A stretch of DNA of 64,000 nucleotides from Salinigranum rubrum (GCF_002906575.1 NZ_CP026309.1:248001-312000), one strand, 5' to 3'. Counted from the first letter of the stretch, positions 35,733 through 45,760 are shown. Notes: generated by a model from the sequence alone, not told the origin. Program-made: numbers and translations.

Positions 35733-37477
35733 TCACATCGACGTCGGTGCCTCGACGCCGAGGACGTCGAGGGCGTTCGCGACGGTGTGTCGCGACGCGC
35801 GGACGAGCGCGAGGCGGGCCGCCCGCACCTCCTCGTCCTCCGCGGCGAGCACGGGACACTCGCGGTAGAAGGCGTTGAACGTCTCGGCGAACTCCCGCGC
35901 GTAGGTCGCGACGACGTGCGGTTCGAGGGCCTCTGCGGCCTCTTCGACCTGCGCCGGGAAGCGCGCGATGACCCGCAGGAGGTCACGCTCTTCGTCTGCT
36001 GTCAGGGCCGACCCGTCGACCGTTTCGCTCAGTTCGGCGTCGTCGAGGATGCCACAGCAGCGCGCGTGGACGTACTGGATGTACGGGGCGGACTGGGCCT
36101 CGAAGTCGAGCGCGCGCTCCCACTCGAACGTGATGCTCTTCGTCGGCTGTTTCGAGACGATGTCGTACCGGACGGCGCCGATACCGACCTGGTGGGCGAT
36201 GCGGTCGATGTCCTCCTCGGAGAGGTCGTCGTCGCGGCTCCGGGTGTCGAGTCTCGATTCGACCTCGTTGCGCGCCCGGGCGATGGCCTCGTCGAGCAGG
36301 TCGTCGAGGTCGACGCCGGTCCCCTCCCGCGTGGACATCCCGCCCTCGGGGAGGTTCACCCACGAGTAGAATGTCGATTCGAGCTTCGAAGTGTCGTTGC
36401 CGAGGACGTCCAGCGCGGCTTTCAGTTGCTGAGCCTGGAGTTTGTGGTCCTCCCCAGCACGGTCACGGCGCGGTCGAAGTTGTCGAACTTCCACTCGTGG
36501 TGGGCGAGGTCACGCGTCGTGTAGAGCGTCGTTCCGTCGGACCGAAGGAAGACGAGGTGCTTCTCGATGCCGTACGCCGAAAGATCCAGTTGCCAGGCGT
36601 CCTCCTCGTAGACGGCCTCCCCGCTCTCTTTCAGGCGCGCGACGACGTCGTCGGCGCTCCCGTCGCGGATGAACTCCGTCTCCTTGACGAAGGCGTCGAA
36701 CTCCGCGGGCAGGCGTTCGAGCGACTGGCGCATCCCCGACAACACCTGGTCGACGACCCGGCCGACTCGCTCGAACGTCTCCTCGTCACCGGCTTCGAGC
36801 CCCTGCATGATGGCCTCGATTTCGGCCTCCGCCGCCTCGACCCGGTCCGCGTCCGCCTCGTCGAGCCACTGGTTCCCCTTCCGGTAGTAGCGGACGAGGT
36901 CGTAGTCCGGGCGGTCACGTTCGGGGTCGGGGAGTTCGGACTCGTCGAACGTCTCGTACGCCCAGGTGAACACCGCCACCTGCCGCCCGGCGTCGTTCAC
37001 GTAGTAGTGTCGCTCGACGTCGTAGCCCGCGTAGTCGAGACAGCGGGCGATGGCGTCGCCCAGGATCGGATTGCGAGCGCGCCCGACGTGGACGGGACCG
37101 GTCGGGTTCGCCGAGGTGTGCTCGACGACGACGCTCGTCTCCCGGTCTTCGAGACGGCCGTACTCCTCCTCCTGGGCGGCGTCGAGCGTCGCCTCGTCGT
37201 ACGCGGGGGCCACGTGGAAGTTGACGTACGGTCCCTGCGTGTCGACGCGGTCGACGTACTCGCTCTCTCGCGGGTCGATGGCCTCGGCGATGTCCGCCGC
37301 GACCTTCGGCGGCGGGGCGCCGACCTCGCCGGCGAGGCGGAACGCGACGCTCGATGCGAGCGTCGCGGGGACGTCTTCGGGCGGTTCCTCGACGCCGAGG
37401 TCGCCCGTCGGCAGGTCGAGCGACTCGAGGGCGCGTGAGAGAGCGGCTTCGACCTCCGCTCGGAAGGCTCTGAACAT
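35733..37477 (-). CDS. argS: Arginyl-tRNA synthetase, apparent single-base frameshift
   Basis: Class I synthetase that charges tRNA-Arg. The N-terminal part (from [17 protein letters not shown] at 37477) includes the HIGH-type motif in [13 protein letters not shown] and runs to [10 protein letters not shown]; the remainder, from [18 protein letters not shown] with the KMSK-type [10 protein letters not shown] and the anticodon-binding domain ending GVEAPTSM, is in another frame. The break lies at the C4 run 36452-36455 (G4 on the coding strand), where five are expected; restoring it gives 581 residues. argS is essential, so this is probably a sequence error. Confidence 0.93.
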
Positions 37478-37739
37478 GCGCGCTCCTTCCGCCTCGTCCG
37501 GTATTAGGGTACCGAGTTTCGGTCGCGTGCCGTCCGGGACGTGCTCGTATCCCGCTGTTACGGGTGGCTCTCCCTCCCCGACTCGGCCACGGCGTCGGCC
37601 CACGCGTCGACCGACACGTTTAGTCCCGGTGGGTCCATACACCGAATCCCCTCCCTCCGACCCGGACCCACGGCGTCACGATTCTGTTACGCGTCTCATA
37701 TCCGGTATGCTTATCCCCGACGACTTCATAGCCTGGGCC

Positions 37740-38444
37740 ATGTCAGAATCGGCACAGACGCCGGCCGTCGGTCACGACGAACTCGCCGCCCTCCGGCGGG
37801 TCGCGCTCGACGGTGGGCTGGCCGGCCCCGTCAAGATCTCCTGTTCGGGGCTGGCCGCCGGGTTGGAGACGTCGGGCCAGACCGCCTCGCGCCGCCTCCA
37901 GCGGTTGGAGGAGGCGGGCTACCTCGACCGCGACGTCGTGAGCGACGGCCAGTGGGTGTCGGTCACCGAGGCCGGCGAGGCGGCGCTCCGAGCGGAGTAC
38001 GCGAAGTACCGCGAACTGTTCGAGTCGCCCGGGGCCGTCACGCTCGAAGGCAACGTCACCGGCGGGATGGGCGAGGGGAAACACTACATCTCGCTGTCGG
38101 GCTACATGGAGCAGTTCCGCGAGCGCCTCGGCTACGAACCCTATCCGGGAACGCTCAACATCGACCTCGCGGCGGATAGCGTGCGAGTCCGCGCGGGTAT
38201 CCGTTCGCTCGACGCCGTCCCCATCGACGCGTGGGAGGACGACGAGCGGACGTTCGGCTCCGCGACCTGTTACGCCGCCCGCCTGACCGGCGACGAGGAG
38301 ACGTACGAGGGCGCACACATCATCGTCCCCGACCGCACCCACCACGACGAGACGCAGTTGGAGGTCATCGCCCCCGACCGACTCCGCGACGCCCTCGGCC
38401 TCGACGACGGGGAGCGCGTCGTCGTCACCGTGGAGGACGTCTGA
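37740..38444 (+). CDS. ribK: CTP-dependent riboflavin kinase with N-terminal HTH
   Basis: 234 residues. The first 90 form a winged helix-turn-helix (SGLAAGLETSGQTASRRLQR), the rest the archaeal RibK domain with GEGKHYISLSGYMEQF and YEPYPGTLNIDL, which uses CTP to make FMN. The HTH suggests the enzyme may also regulate its own operon in response to flavin. The ATG at 37740 lies about 30 bases after tatgcttatcc (37706-37716); an in-frame ATG at 37707 falls in that box. ribB follows after one base. Confidence 0.92.
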   Translation: MSESAQTPAVGHDELAALRRVALDGGLAGPVKISCSGLAAGLETSGQTASRRLQRLEEAGYLDRDVVSDGQWVSVTEAGEAALRAEYAKYRELFESPGAVTLEGNVTGGMGEGKHYISLSGYMEQFRERLGYEPYPGTLNIDLAADSVRVRAGIRSLDAVPIDAWEDDERTFGSATCYAARLTGDEETYEGAHIIVPDRTHHDETQLEVIAPDRLRDALGLDDGERVVVTVEDV

Positions 38445-38445
38445 G

Positions 38446-39159
38446 ATGCCGACGACGCCCGACACCGACGTGAGCATCGACGCCGACCTCGGTCCCGTGG
38501 AGGACGCCGTCGCCCGCGCCGTGGCGGCGTTCCGCCGCGGCGACCCGGTGCTCGTCCACGACGCCGCCGACCGCGAGGGGGAGACGGACATCATCTACCC
38601 CGCGGGCGCGGTCACGCCGAGCGCCGTCGCGCACCTCCGGAACGACGCGGGCGGCCTCGTCTGTGCCGCGCTCTCCGATGGCGTGGCCGACGCGCTCGAC
38701 CTGCCGTTCCTCGACAGCTCTATCGACCACCCGACCGCCGCGAACCACGACCTGAGCTACGACTCCCGGTCGTCGTTCTCGCTCCCGGTGAACCACCGCG
38801 ACACCTTCACGGGGATCACGGACGCCGACCGCTCGCTCACCATCACGGAACTCGCCGCCGTCGCCGAACGGGTCGACGACGGCGAGGCGTACGGCCCCGA
38901 CGACTTCGCCCGGGACTTCCGCTCGCCCGGCCACGTCAACCTCCTCCGCGGCGCTGCGGGCCTCCTCGACGAACGACGCGGCCACACCGAACTCGGACTC
39001 GCGCTCGCCCGTGCCGCGGACCTCCCGCCCGCCGTGGTCGTCTGTGAGATGCTCGACGACGAGACGGGCGCGGCCCGCTCCGTCGCGGACGCGCGGTCGT
39101 ACGCACAGCGTCACGACCTCGTCTACGTCGAGGGCCGTGACCTCGTCACCGACCTCTAA
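38446..39159 (+). CDS. ribB: 3,4-dihydroxy-2-butanone-4-phosphate synthase
   Basis: 237 residues; makes the four-carbon precursor of riboflavin from ribulose 5-phosphate. Family motif VHDAADREGETDIIYPA near residue 40 and a histidine in the RGHTELGLALAR region of the active site (here ERRGHTELGLALAR). Cotranscribed with ribK, so the pair covers an early and the final FMN step. Confidence 0.93.
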   Translation: MPTTPDTDVSIDADLGPVEDAVARAVAAFRRGDPVLVHDAADREGETDIIYPAGAVTPSAVAHLRNDAGGLVCAALSDGVADALDLPFLDSSIDHPTAANHDLSYDSRSSFSLPVNHRDTFTGITDADRSLTITELAAVAERVDDGEAYGPDDFARDFRSPGHVNLLRGAAGLLDERRGHTELGLALARAADLPPAVVVCEMLDDETGAARSVADARSYAQRHDLVYVEGRDLVTDL

Positions 39160-39180
39160 TTGTTCTCTCGTCTCTACCCC

Positions 39181-40053
39181 CTAGTCGCGCCACCCCCGCG
39201 TCGGCTCCCATCCGAGCAACTCCGTCGCCTTCTCCGTCGAGACGAGGCTCTCGTACCCCTCGAACCGGGTTTCGAGGTCGACGCCCGGGTACTCCGCCTC
39301 GACCAGTTCGGCCGTCGGGAGGTCGACGGTCGTGTCCGCGGCCGTCGCCCAGACGGCCTCGTGGCCGGCGTGGTCCGCCTCGACCACGCAGGCGACCAGT
39401 TCGGCGGCGTCCTCGGCGTGCAGATACGCGAAGAGCGTGTTGCGGATGGCGTGGTACGACTCGTGTCGTCTCAGCGCTTCCAGCGAGCGGTCACCCTCGA
39501 CGAACAGTTCCCGTATCTCCGCTTCCCGCGGCATCCACGGCACGCGGAACGACGTGATGGTTGGTGCACGTTCCCGCCGACCGATTCCCTCCGCGGTCAC
39601 CTCCATCACCTGCTTGGCGAGGCCGTAGGGGTCCCGCGGCGTGAGCGGGTGTGCTTCGTCCAACGGGAGATACGCCAGGCGGACGGGGTCGGGGTCGAAG
39701 CCCGCGCCGAGCGCGCTCATGCTCGACGCGAGCGCCACGCTCTCGACGCCGAGCGCCTCGCTCGCTTCGAGGACGTTGTACGTACTCCCGACCGTGCTCT
39801 CGAAGGTGACGTGACCGGGCGTCCCGTTCGGGTTCGACAGCATCCCGAGGTGGACGACGGCGTCGGCGTCGCTCCGCGCGAGGACGCCGTAGGCGTCGCC
39901 GGGGTCCGTCATGTCGCCTCGCACGTGCTCGTCGCCGACGTCGCCGCCGGAGCGGGAGTTGGCGACGACGCGGTACTCCTCTCGCAACCGGTCGACGACG
40001 GTCGGCCCGATGCGACCGGTCGCGCCGGTCACGAGGACGGTGTCGATGGGCAT
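39181..40053 (-). CDS. NAD-dependent epimerase/dehydratase family protein
   Basis: 290-residue extended SDR. The cofactor motif VLVTGATGRIG is at the N-terminus and the active-site pair in DPYGLAKQVME. I start at MPIDTVLVTG (40053); the frame is open upstream, but with an Arg-rich unlikely leader. Same superfamily as xacB, but clearly different in detail. Convergent with ribB and divergent from ilvE. Sugar-nucleotide or uronate substrate possible, not decidable. Confidence 0.82.
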   Translation of the reverse strand: MPIDTVLVTGATGRIGPTVVDRLREEYRVVANSRSGGDVGDEHVRGDMTDPGDAYGVLARSDADAVVHLGMLSNPNGTPGHVTFESTVGSTYNVLEASEALGVESVALASSMSALGAGFDPDPVRLAYLPLDEAHPLTPRDPYGLAKQVMEVTAEGIGRRERAPTITSFRVPWMPREAEIRELFVEGDRSLEALRRHESYHAIRNTLFAYLHAEDAAELVACVVEADHAGHEAVWATAADTTVDLPTAELVEAEYPGVDLETRFEGYESLVSTEKATELLGWEPTRGWRD

Positions 40054-40128
40054 GGTCACAGCGTGGGCGAGCGAGCGACAAAAACGCCGGCGGTCCGTGC
40101 GGGTTGTGCTCACACCGATTGCTGATGA

Positions 40129-40136
40129 TTTTATAA
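40129..40136 (+). promoter_or_regulatory. TATA box of ilvE
   Basis: ttttataa lies 23-30 bases before the ilvE ATG at 40159, a strong leaderless promoter. Confidence 0.6.
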
Positions 40137-40158
40137 CGGTGGCCGGCTACCAGCGAGT

Positions 40159-41091
40159 ATGAGCTTCGACGACATGGACGTCGATACGATCTGGCAGGAC
40201 GGCGAGTTCGTCGACTGGGACGACGCGCAGGTCCACGTCCTGACGCACGGTCTCCACTACGGCACCGGGGTCTTCGAGGGCGTCCGGTGTTACGACACCG
40301 AGAAGGGACCGGCCATCTTCCGCTGGGACGAACACCTCGAACGGTTCTACCAGTCGGGCAAGCCGTACAACATGGAGATTCCGTTCTCCCGTGAAGAACT
40401 GACGGAGGCGACCCTGGAACTCATCCGCCGGCAGGACCTGGAGTCGTGTTACATCCGTCCCATCGCCTTTTACGGGTACGACTCGCTCGGGGTGAGCCCC
40501 CGGGACTGTCCGGTCGACGTCGCCATCGCCGCCTGGCCGTGGGGCGCGTATCTCGGCGAGGAGGCGCTGGAGAAGGGCGTCGACGTGATGGTCTCCTCGT
40601 GGCGCAAGCACTCGTCCAGTCAGATTCCGACCAACGCCAAGACCACCGGCCTGTACGTCAACTCTCTCCTCGCCGGGGAGGAGGCGCGGCGCAACGGCTA
40701 CGTCGAGGCTATCGTCCTCAACAAGGAGGGACAGGTCGCCGAGGGTCCGGGCGAGAACATCTTCCTCGTCCGCGACGGCGAGATATACACGCCGGGGCTC
40801 TCTCAGAGTATTCTGGACGGCATCACCCGCCAGACCGCCATCACCCTCGCGCGGGAACTCGGCTACACCGTCCACGACGACGCCACCATCTCCCGCGGCG
40901 AACTCAACACCGCCGACGAACTGTTCTTCAGCGGGACCGCGGCGGAGGTCACCCCCATCCGAAAAGTCGACAACGTCGTCATCGGCGACGGCTCGCGCGG
41001 GCCCGTCACGGCGGAACTCCAGCAGGCCTTCTTCGACCTCGTGGAGCGGCGCACCGACGACCACGAGGAGTGGTTCACCTACGTGGAGTGA
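40159..41091 (+). CDS. ilvE: Branched-chain amino acid aminotransferase
   Basis: 310-residue fold-type IV PLP enzyme that transaminates Val, Leu and Ile. Family segments are all present: IWQDGEFVDWDDAQVHVLTH, HYGTGVFEGVRCY, the PLP-lysine region near TNAKTTGLYVNSLLAG, EAIVLNKEGQVAEGPGENIF and the TPGLSQSILDGITR turn. Full length. Confidence 0.95.
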   Translation: MSFDDMDVDTIWQDGEFVDWDDAQVHVLTHGLHYGTGVFEGVRCYDTEKGPAIFRWDEHLERFYQSGKPYNMEIPFSREELTEATLELIRRQDLESCYIRPIAFYGYDSLGVSPRDCPVDVAIAAWPWGAYLGEEALEKGVDVMVSSWRKHSSSQIPTNAKTTGLYVNSLLAGEEARRNGYVEAIVLNKEGQVAEGPGENIFLVRDGEIYTPGLSQSILDGITRQTAITLARELGYTVHDDATISRGELNTADELFFSGTAAEVTPIRKVDNVVIGDGSRGPVTAELQQAFFDLVERRTDDHEEWFTYVE

Positions 41092-41094
41092 GGG

Positions 41095-42105
41095 TCACGA
41101 GTCGGTCGCGGTCGCCGTTTCCCGTGGCGTTGCTGTCTCCGTCGCGTTCGCGGTTTCTGTCGTGGTCGCGCTCGTTTCCGTTCGCGTTGCCGTCGCGGTT
41201 CCGCGTGCGGTTTCGTTCCGGCCTCTCACCGTCGCCCGTCGCTCCCGATTTCCACCCACCGTGTAGAGGAAGAAGCCGACGGACTCGACCCCCCTCGACG
41301 GACCCTCGCGGAACGTCTCCTCCCAGACGACCGTCTCGCCCGGGTCGGCGTCGAGGGCGAACGGGTACGGTGCGTACGCGGCGACCAGATTGGTGACGTT
41401 GAGGACGCCGCGGAACGTCCCCGGGACGTCGCCGACGTTCTCGGCAGTGACGCGAACCGACACTGGGTCGTAGCGGCGGAGTGTCTCCGGTAGCTCGACC
41501 GTCCGAAGTTCGAACGCGGCCTTCGGCCGGCGGAGCGCGTCGAGGTCAATCTCGGCGAGTCGCCACGCCGCCGTCTGGCTCTCGTTCTCCACGGCGATTC
41601 GTCCCTCGTCCGCGTCGAGACTTGCTGGCACGACGAACGGGAGGTACCCCTCCTCGACGCCGTATCCGGGGTCGTACCGCGGGCCGTACTCGTCGATACC
41701 ACCGCGGAACGCCGTCGGTTCGAACTCCTTCCCGTCGACGACGAGCGCGAACGCCTCCGGTGGAGGACCCGACTCGTTCCCGGAAACCGAGACGAGGACG
41801 TACCGTTTCCCCTCGTCGCTCGCCACGGCCATCGAGTCGTCCGTGTCGCGGTAGAGAACCGAGTCCTGGACCGCGAGGTTCGAGACGGTCACCGGGACGC
41901 CGCCGACTGGCTGTTCCGTCCCGAGCGTCCGCGGCGTCGACGCGTCGGCCGTCGGTGTCGGTTCTGGCGTCGCGCGGCTACTCTCCCGCGGGGTCGGAGT
42001 CTCGGTCGGTGACGCTCCGCTCCTGCCGCGGTCGAGACAGCCGGCCACGCCGAGGCACAGACCGGCGGTCGTTCCGAGGAACGCGCGTCTGGAGGGCTGA
42101 CGCAT
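41095..42105 (-). CDS. Tat-exported lipoprotein of unknown function
   Basis: 336 residues. The N-terminus SRRAFLGTTAGLCLGVAGC is a twin-arginine signal with lipobox, followed by a Thr/Pro/Ser-rich linker (about 28-60) and a beta-rich domain (about 65-290) in which segments such as YVLVSVSGNESG and VSVRVTAENVGDVPGTF suggest immunoglobulin-like or DUF4352-like folds. The last 40 residues are a Thr/Glu/Ala low-complexity tail. Surface-exposed; function unknown. Confidence 0.78.
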   Translation of the reverse strand: MRQPSRRAFLGTTAGLCLGVAGCLDRGRSGASPTETPTPRESSRATPEPTPTADASTPRTLGTEQPVGGVPVTVSNLAVQDSVLYRDTDDSMAVASDEGKRYVLVSVSGNESGPPPEAFALVVDGKEFEPTAFRGGIDEYGPRYDPGYGVEEGYLPFVVPASLDADEGRIAVENESQTAAWRLAEIDLDALRRPKAAFELRTVELPETLRRYDPVSVRVTAENVGDVPGTFRGVLNVTNLVAAYAPYPFALDADPGETVVWEETFREGPSRGVESVGFFLYTVGGNRERRATVRGRNETARGTATATRTETSATTTETANATETATPRETATATDS

Positions 42106-42170
42106 GTCTCACCGGCCGTTCCTCTGGAGTAAGTGTCTTCTGTCGACGCCCCGTCCTCGCGAGCGGTCAG

Positions 42171-42833
42171 CTACGACTGCGAGGAGCCCGAACCCGTCCC
42201 CGACTCGGTCGTGATGTCGACCGACCCCGACGACTCGCCGTCCTTGTCCTGCTCTTCGAAGACGTCGATTTCGACGCCGTGGTCCTCCTCGGCGAACCCT
42301 GCCGACAGAATGCGCGTCAGCGCCTCCTCGACGCGCTCGTTGGTCTCGGTGATGTCTTCGGATTCGACCTCCATCACGAACCCGGTCGTGATGTTCGGCG
42401 CGGTGGGCATGAAGAGAACTTCGCGGCCGTCTTTCGTCCGCTTGCCCGTCTTGAACGCCGTCATTCGGACGCCCGGCCACACTTCGAGGCGCACGGGTTT
42501 CTGGAGGTCTTCGGTTCCCGTTAACGCGGTCTCGACGGCGAGTTTGGAGGCGTTGTAGAGGACTCGGACCAGGGGGACGCGGTTCATCATGTTGTCGAGG
42601 GCGGCCTCGAATATGCGGCCAGCGGTGGTCCGCATCAGATAGCCGACCGAGAGGACGAGCATCGTGAAGACGACGATGGCGATGAGGACGCCGAACCCGA
42701 GCGGCTGGTTGATATCGCGAATAATCGGGAGAGACGCGATCTGTGTGTAGAGCCAGTTGACGACGAACAGAATAACGAGTATCGGAACGAGGACTACGAG
42801 ACCGGACGCGAAATCACGTCTCCACGAGGACAT
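42171..42833 (-). CDS. DUF502 membrane protein
   Basis: 220 residues. Two transmembrane helices (about 8-28 and 45-68) precede the DUF502 domain with NRVPLVRVLYNASKLAVE and VLFMPTAPNITTGFVMEVE. I start at MSSWRRDFASGLVVLVP (42833), typical of the family; an earlier ATG adds a charged, unsupported leader. The Ser/Gly/Asp tail is disordered. Role unknown. Confidence 0.85.
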   Translation of the reverse strand: MSSWRRDFASGLVVLVPILVILFVVNWLYTQIASLPIIRDINQPLGFGVLIAIVVFTMLVLSVGYLMRTTAGRIFEAALDNMMNRVPLVRVLYNASKLAVETALTGTEDLQKPVRLEVWPGVRMTAFKTGKRTKDGREVLFMPTAPNITTGFVMEVESEDITETNERVEEALTRILSAGFAEEDHGVEIDVFEEQDKDGESSGSVDITTESGTGSGSSQS

Positions 42834-42943
42834 CAGTGGAGAGTTAGTGGCTGGCCTTATCAGGTCTTCCTCTTGGCGTCGCTCTTTCACTCGCTCACCG
42901 CCGGCCACGCGACCCGCTCGACGCGAGCGCGCGCTGCTCGGCG

Positions 42944-44044
42944 TTATCGCTCCGCGCGCACCCGCTCTCCGAGTCCGTCCGCCGTGAGAATCGCGTCCCG
43001 TACCATCGCGGGCTCGACCGCGAACGGTTCGTTGTGAATGGTCTCCTCGTCGGCACAGGCGGCCTCGGCGACGACGTCGAGTTGCTCGCGCGTCGGGTCG
43101 TCGAGACCGACCTCCGCGAGCGTCACCGGCAGCCCGACGTCGAGCGAGAACTCGATGATCTCCTCGACGAACGCGTCGTCACGTCCCTCCAGGACGAGCT
43201 GAGAGATCGTTCCGACGTTCACCTTCTCGCCGTGGGTCGCCCCGTGTGTCGCTTCGAGCTGGGTGAGCCCGTTGTGGATGGAGTGCGCCGCCGCCAGCCC
43301 GCCGCTCTCGAAGCCGAGCCCAGAGAGGAGCGTGTTCGCCTCCGTGACGGCCTCGACGCTTTCGGTCACGGCGTCGCGCTCGACCGCCTCGACCGCCGAG
43401 ACGGCGTGCTCGCGGAGCGTCTCGTAACAGAGCTTCGCGAGGTGTGTCCCCGCCCGCGTCGGCTTCCCGCCGACGACGTTGTCGCCGTCGGAGTTCGAGG
43501 TTGCCGCCGCCTCGAACCACGTCGCGAGCGCGTCGGCGACGCCGCCGCGGAACAGTCGCGTCGGTGCCGCCGCGACGACCGCCGTGTCGACCAGAACGAG
43601 GTCCGGGTGGTCGTCGTGGAACAGGTACTCCTCGAACTCGCCGTGTTCCGAGTAGACGACCGACAGCGCGCTCGTCGGCGCGTCCGTCGACGCGATGGTC
43701 GGCATCGAGACCATCGCCCCGCCCCGCTCCGCGCGCACGGCCTTCGCCGCGTCGAGCGCCTTCCCGCCGCCGGCAGCGACGACGATGTCGACACCGCGTT
43801 CCTCGGCAATCCCCGCGACCCGGTCGATCTCCGCGGTCGAACACTCCCCGCCGAACGTCACCGTACTGACCTCGACGCCCTGCGCTTCGAGGCTCGTCGT
43901 CACCTCGTCCTCGACGAGTCCGAGCACGACGCCGTCGGCGAGCAAGAGCGCCGAGTCGCCCAGCGTCTCCGCGTGCGCTCCGAGTTCGGCCGTCACTCCG
44001 CGTCCCTGTACGTACCGTGCAGGTGATTTGAAGACACGTGACAT
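42944..44044 (-). CDS. gldA: Glycerol dehydrogenase
   Basis: 366-residue iron/zinc-dependent polyol dehydrogenase oxidising glycerol to dihydroxyacetone with NAD. MSRVFKSPARYVQGRGV, IVVAAGGGKALDAAKAV, PTIASTDAPTSALSVVYSE and GGVADALATWFEA are bacterial GldA signatures; metal ligands Asp in GGVADAL and His in AHSIHNG and HGATHGEKV are present. It is not the sn-glycerol-1-phosphate dehydrogenase of lipid synthesis, which lacks these segments. TATA-like agctatttgcg lies about 30 bases upstream. Glycerol is a common food for haloarchaea. Divergent from carS. Confidence 0.92.
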   Translation of the reverse strand: MSRVFKSPARYVQGRGVTAELGAHAETLGDSALLLADGVVLGLVEDEVTTSLEAQGVEVSTVTFGGECSTAEIDRVAGIAEERGVDIVVAAGGGKALDAAKAVRAERGGAMVSMPTIASTDAPTSALSVVYSEHGEFEEYLFHDDHPDLVLVDTAVVAAAPTRLFRGGVADALATWFEAAATSNSDGDNVVGGKPTRAGTHLAKLCYETLREHAVSAVEAVERDAVTESVEAVTEANTLLSGLGFESGGLAAAHSIHNGLTQLEATHGATHGEKVNVGTISQLVLEGRDDAFVEEIIEFSLDVGLPVTLAEVGLDDPTREQLDVVAEAACADEETIHNEPFAVEPAMVRDAILTADGLGERVRAER

Positions 44045-44152
44045 GCGTTTCGACCGAGACACACTATCGCAAATAGCTTGACTGTTTGACACAACCTCTC
44101 GCGGTCGAAAATAAATCGCCGCGTTTTATCGGGTCGCTTTCGGACACCCGGT

Positions 44153-44694
44153 ATGGTCGGTTCACTCGTCGCGGGCGCGCTGTGGGCGATGCTGCCCGCG
44201 TACATCCCCAACAACGCCGCCGTCCTCTTCGGCGGCGGCCGTCCCATCGACGGCGGCCGCACCTGGGGCGGGCGGCGCGTCCTCGGCGACGGCAAGACCT
44301 GGCGCGGAACTGCCGTCGGCACTCTCGCCGGCACGCTCGTCGCCCTGCTGTTGAACGCGGCCGCGCCCGTCGTCGAGAGCGCCGTCGGCTTCGGGCTTCC
44401 AGCCTTCCCCCTCCGCGCCGGTGTCGCGCTCGCGTTCGGCGCGATGCTCGGCGACATCGGGGCCTCGTTCCTCAAACGACGAACCGGCCGCGAACGCGGC
44501 GCGGCCTTCCCCGGACTGGACCAACTCGACTTCGTCGTCGGCGCGCTCGGTCTCGCCGCGCTCGTCGCGCCCGGGTGGTTCGCCGCGACCTTTCCCCCAT
44601 GGCGCTCGTCGTCGTCCTCGTCGCCACGCCCGTCCTGCACGTCGTGACGAACGCCGTCGCCTACCTGCTCGGGCTGAAGTCGGAGCCGTGGTGA
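44153..44694 (+). CDS. carS: CDP-archaeol synthase, apparent single-base frameshift
   Basis: Membrane enzyme (CarS, DUF46 family) that activates the archaeal lipid core with CTP. Four to five hydrophobic helices and the cytidylyl-site segment [26 protein letters not shown] (in pieces: [14 protein letters not shown]) are clear. The first frame fails after GWFAATFPP and a second frame carries the C-terminal helix [20 protein letters not shown] to LLGLKSEPW. The break is in the C5 run 44594-44598, where six are expected; the repaired protein has 180 residues, the normal length. Likely a sequencing error. TATA-like gttttatc lies about 25-30 bases upstream. Confidence 0.9.
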
Positions 44695-44750
44695 GTCGGC
44701 CCAGAACCGCGACGGCCCGGACGGCTTCGTGCGGTGCGTGGCCGCCGTGC

Positions 44751-45689
44751 TCAGAGTTCCCGGATCGTCTCCCCCGCGGTGGCGACCGCCTCCCGGGCCT
44801 GCGGGAGGTCGGGTTCGGCGAGCATGCCGAAGAAGCCGTGGATCATCTCCTCGTGGTGGTGGTGTGTGACGTCCACGCCGGCCGCTTCGAGCCGTCCCGC
44901 GTACGCGCGGCCCTCGTCTCGGAGCGGGTCGAAGCCGCACGTAACGACCGTCGCGGGCGGCAGGTCCGACAGGTCCCGCGCCCGCAACGGCGAGGCGAGC
45001 GGGTTCAGCCCGTCGACGTCCGTCTCCAGGTAGTGGTCCCAGAACCACTCCATCCCGGCTCGGGTGAGGAAGTACCCCTCGGCGTTTTCGGTATACGAGT
45101 CGGTGTCGAACGCGTGGTTCGTCACCGGGTAGACGAGGTACTGGTGAGCGACGTCGGGGCCGCCCCGCTCGCGCGCGAGGAGCGCGACTGCGGCGGAGAG
45201 GTTGCCGCCGGCGCTGTCGCCCGCGACGACGAGGCGGTCGGTGTCGGCACCGAGGAGGTCACCGTGGTCTGCGACCCACTCCGTCGCGGCGTAGCAGTCC
45301 TCGACGGGCGCGGGAAACGGATGTTCGGGCGCGAGGCGGTAGTCGACGCTCACGACGACGCAGTCGCCGGCGTTACAGAGCGCCCGACAGCCCTGGTCGT
45401 GGGTGTCGAGGTTCCCGACGACCCAGCCGCCGCCGTGGGAGTAGACGACGACCGGGTGCGGCCCACCCCCGCCGGGCCGGTAGACGCGGATCGGTACTCC
45501 GCCGTTCGGCCCGGCAATCTCGAGGTCCTGTACGCCGCCGACCTCGTCTCGGAGCCCCTCGTCGACTGTGAAGAGGTCCACGATGAGCGACCGCGCTCCG
45601 TCGACCGAGAGGTCGGCGAAGTCGGGGACGCCCATCGCGGCGAGTTGGTCGAGCAGTTCCTGGATGTCCGGGTGTGGTTCGGCTGCCAT
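44751..45689 (-). CDS. Alpha/beta hydrolase, hormone-sensitive-lipase family
   Basis: 312-residue esterase. The oxyanion motif HGGGW, the nucleophile GDSAGG, and the acid and base in the C-terminal FDPLRDEG and IHGFFGML regions form a complete active site. Probably a carboxylesterase on short acyl esters; no signal peptide. It stands alone between carS and pyrE. Confidence 0.88.
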   Translation of the reverse strand: MAAEPHPDIQELLDQLAAMGVPDFADLSVDGARSLIVDLFTVDEGLRDEVGGVQDLEIAGPNGGVPIRVYRPGGGGPHPVVVYSHGGGWVVGNLDTHDQGCRALCNAGDCVVVSVDYRLAPEHPFPAPVEDCYAATEWVADHGDLLGADTDRLVVAGDSAGGNLSAAVALLARERGGPDVAHQYLVYPVTNHAFDTDSYTENAEGYFLTRAGMEWFWDHYLETDVDGLNPLASPLRARDLSDLPPATVVTCGFDPLRDEGRAYAGRLEAAGVDVTHHHHEEMIHGFFGMLAEPDLPQAREAVATAGETIREL

Positions 45690-45754
45690 GGTGCTCCCGA
45701 TTATTGCTCATCGTCTGATATAAACACGTTCCCCCGCCGGAGCGGACCGCCCGG

Positions 45755-45760
45755 TTTATA
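45755..45760 (+). promoter_or_regulatory. TATA box of pyrE
   Basis: tttata ends 25 bases before the pyrE start at 45786. Confidence 0.55.
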
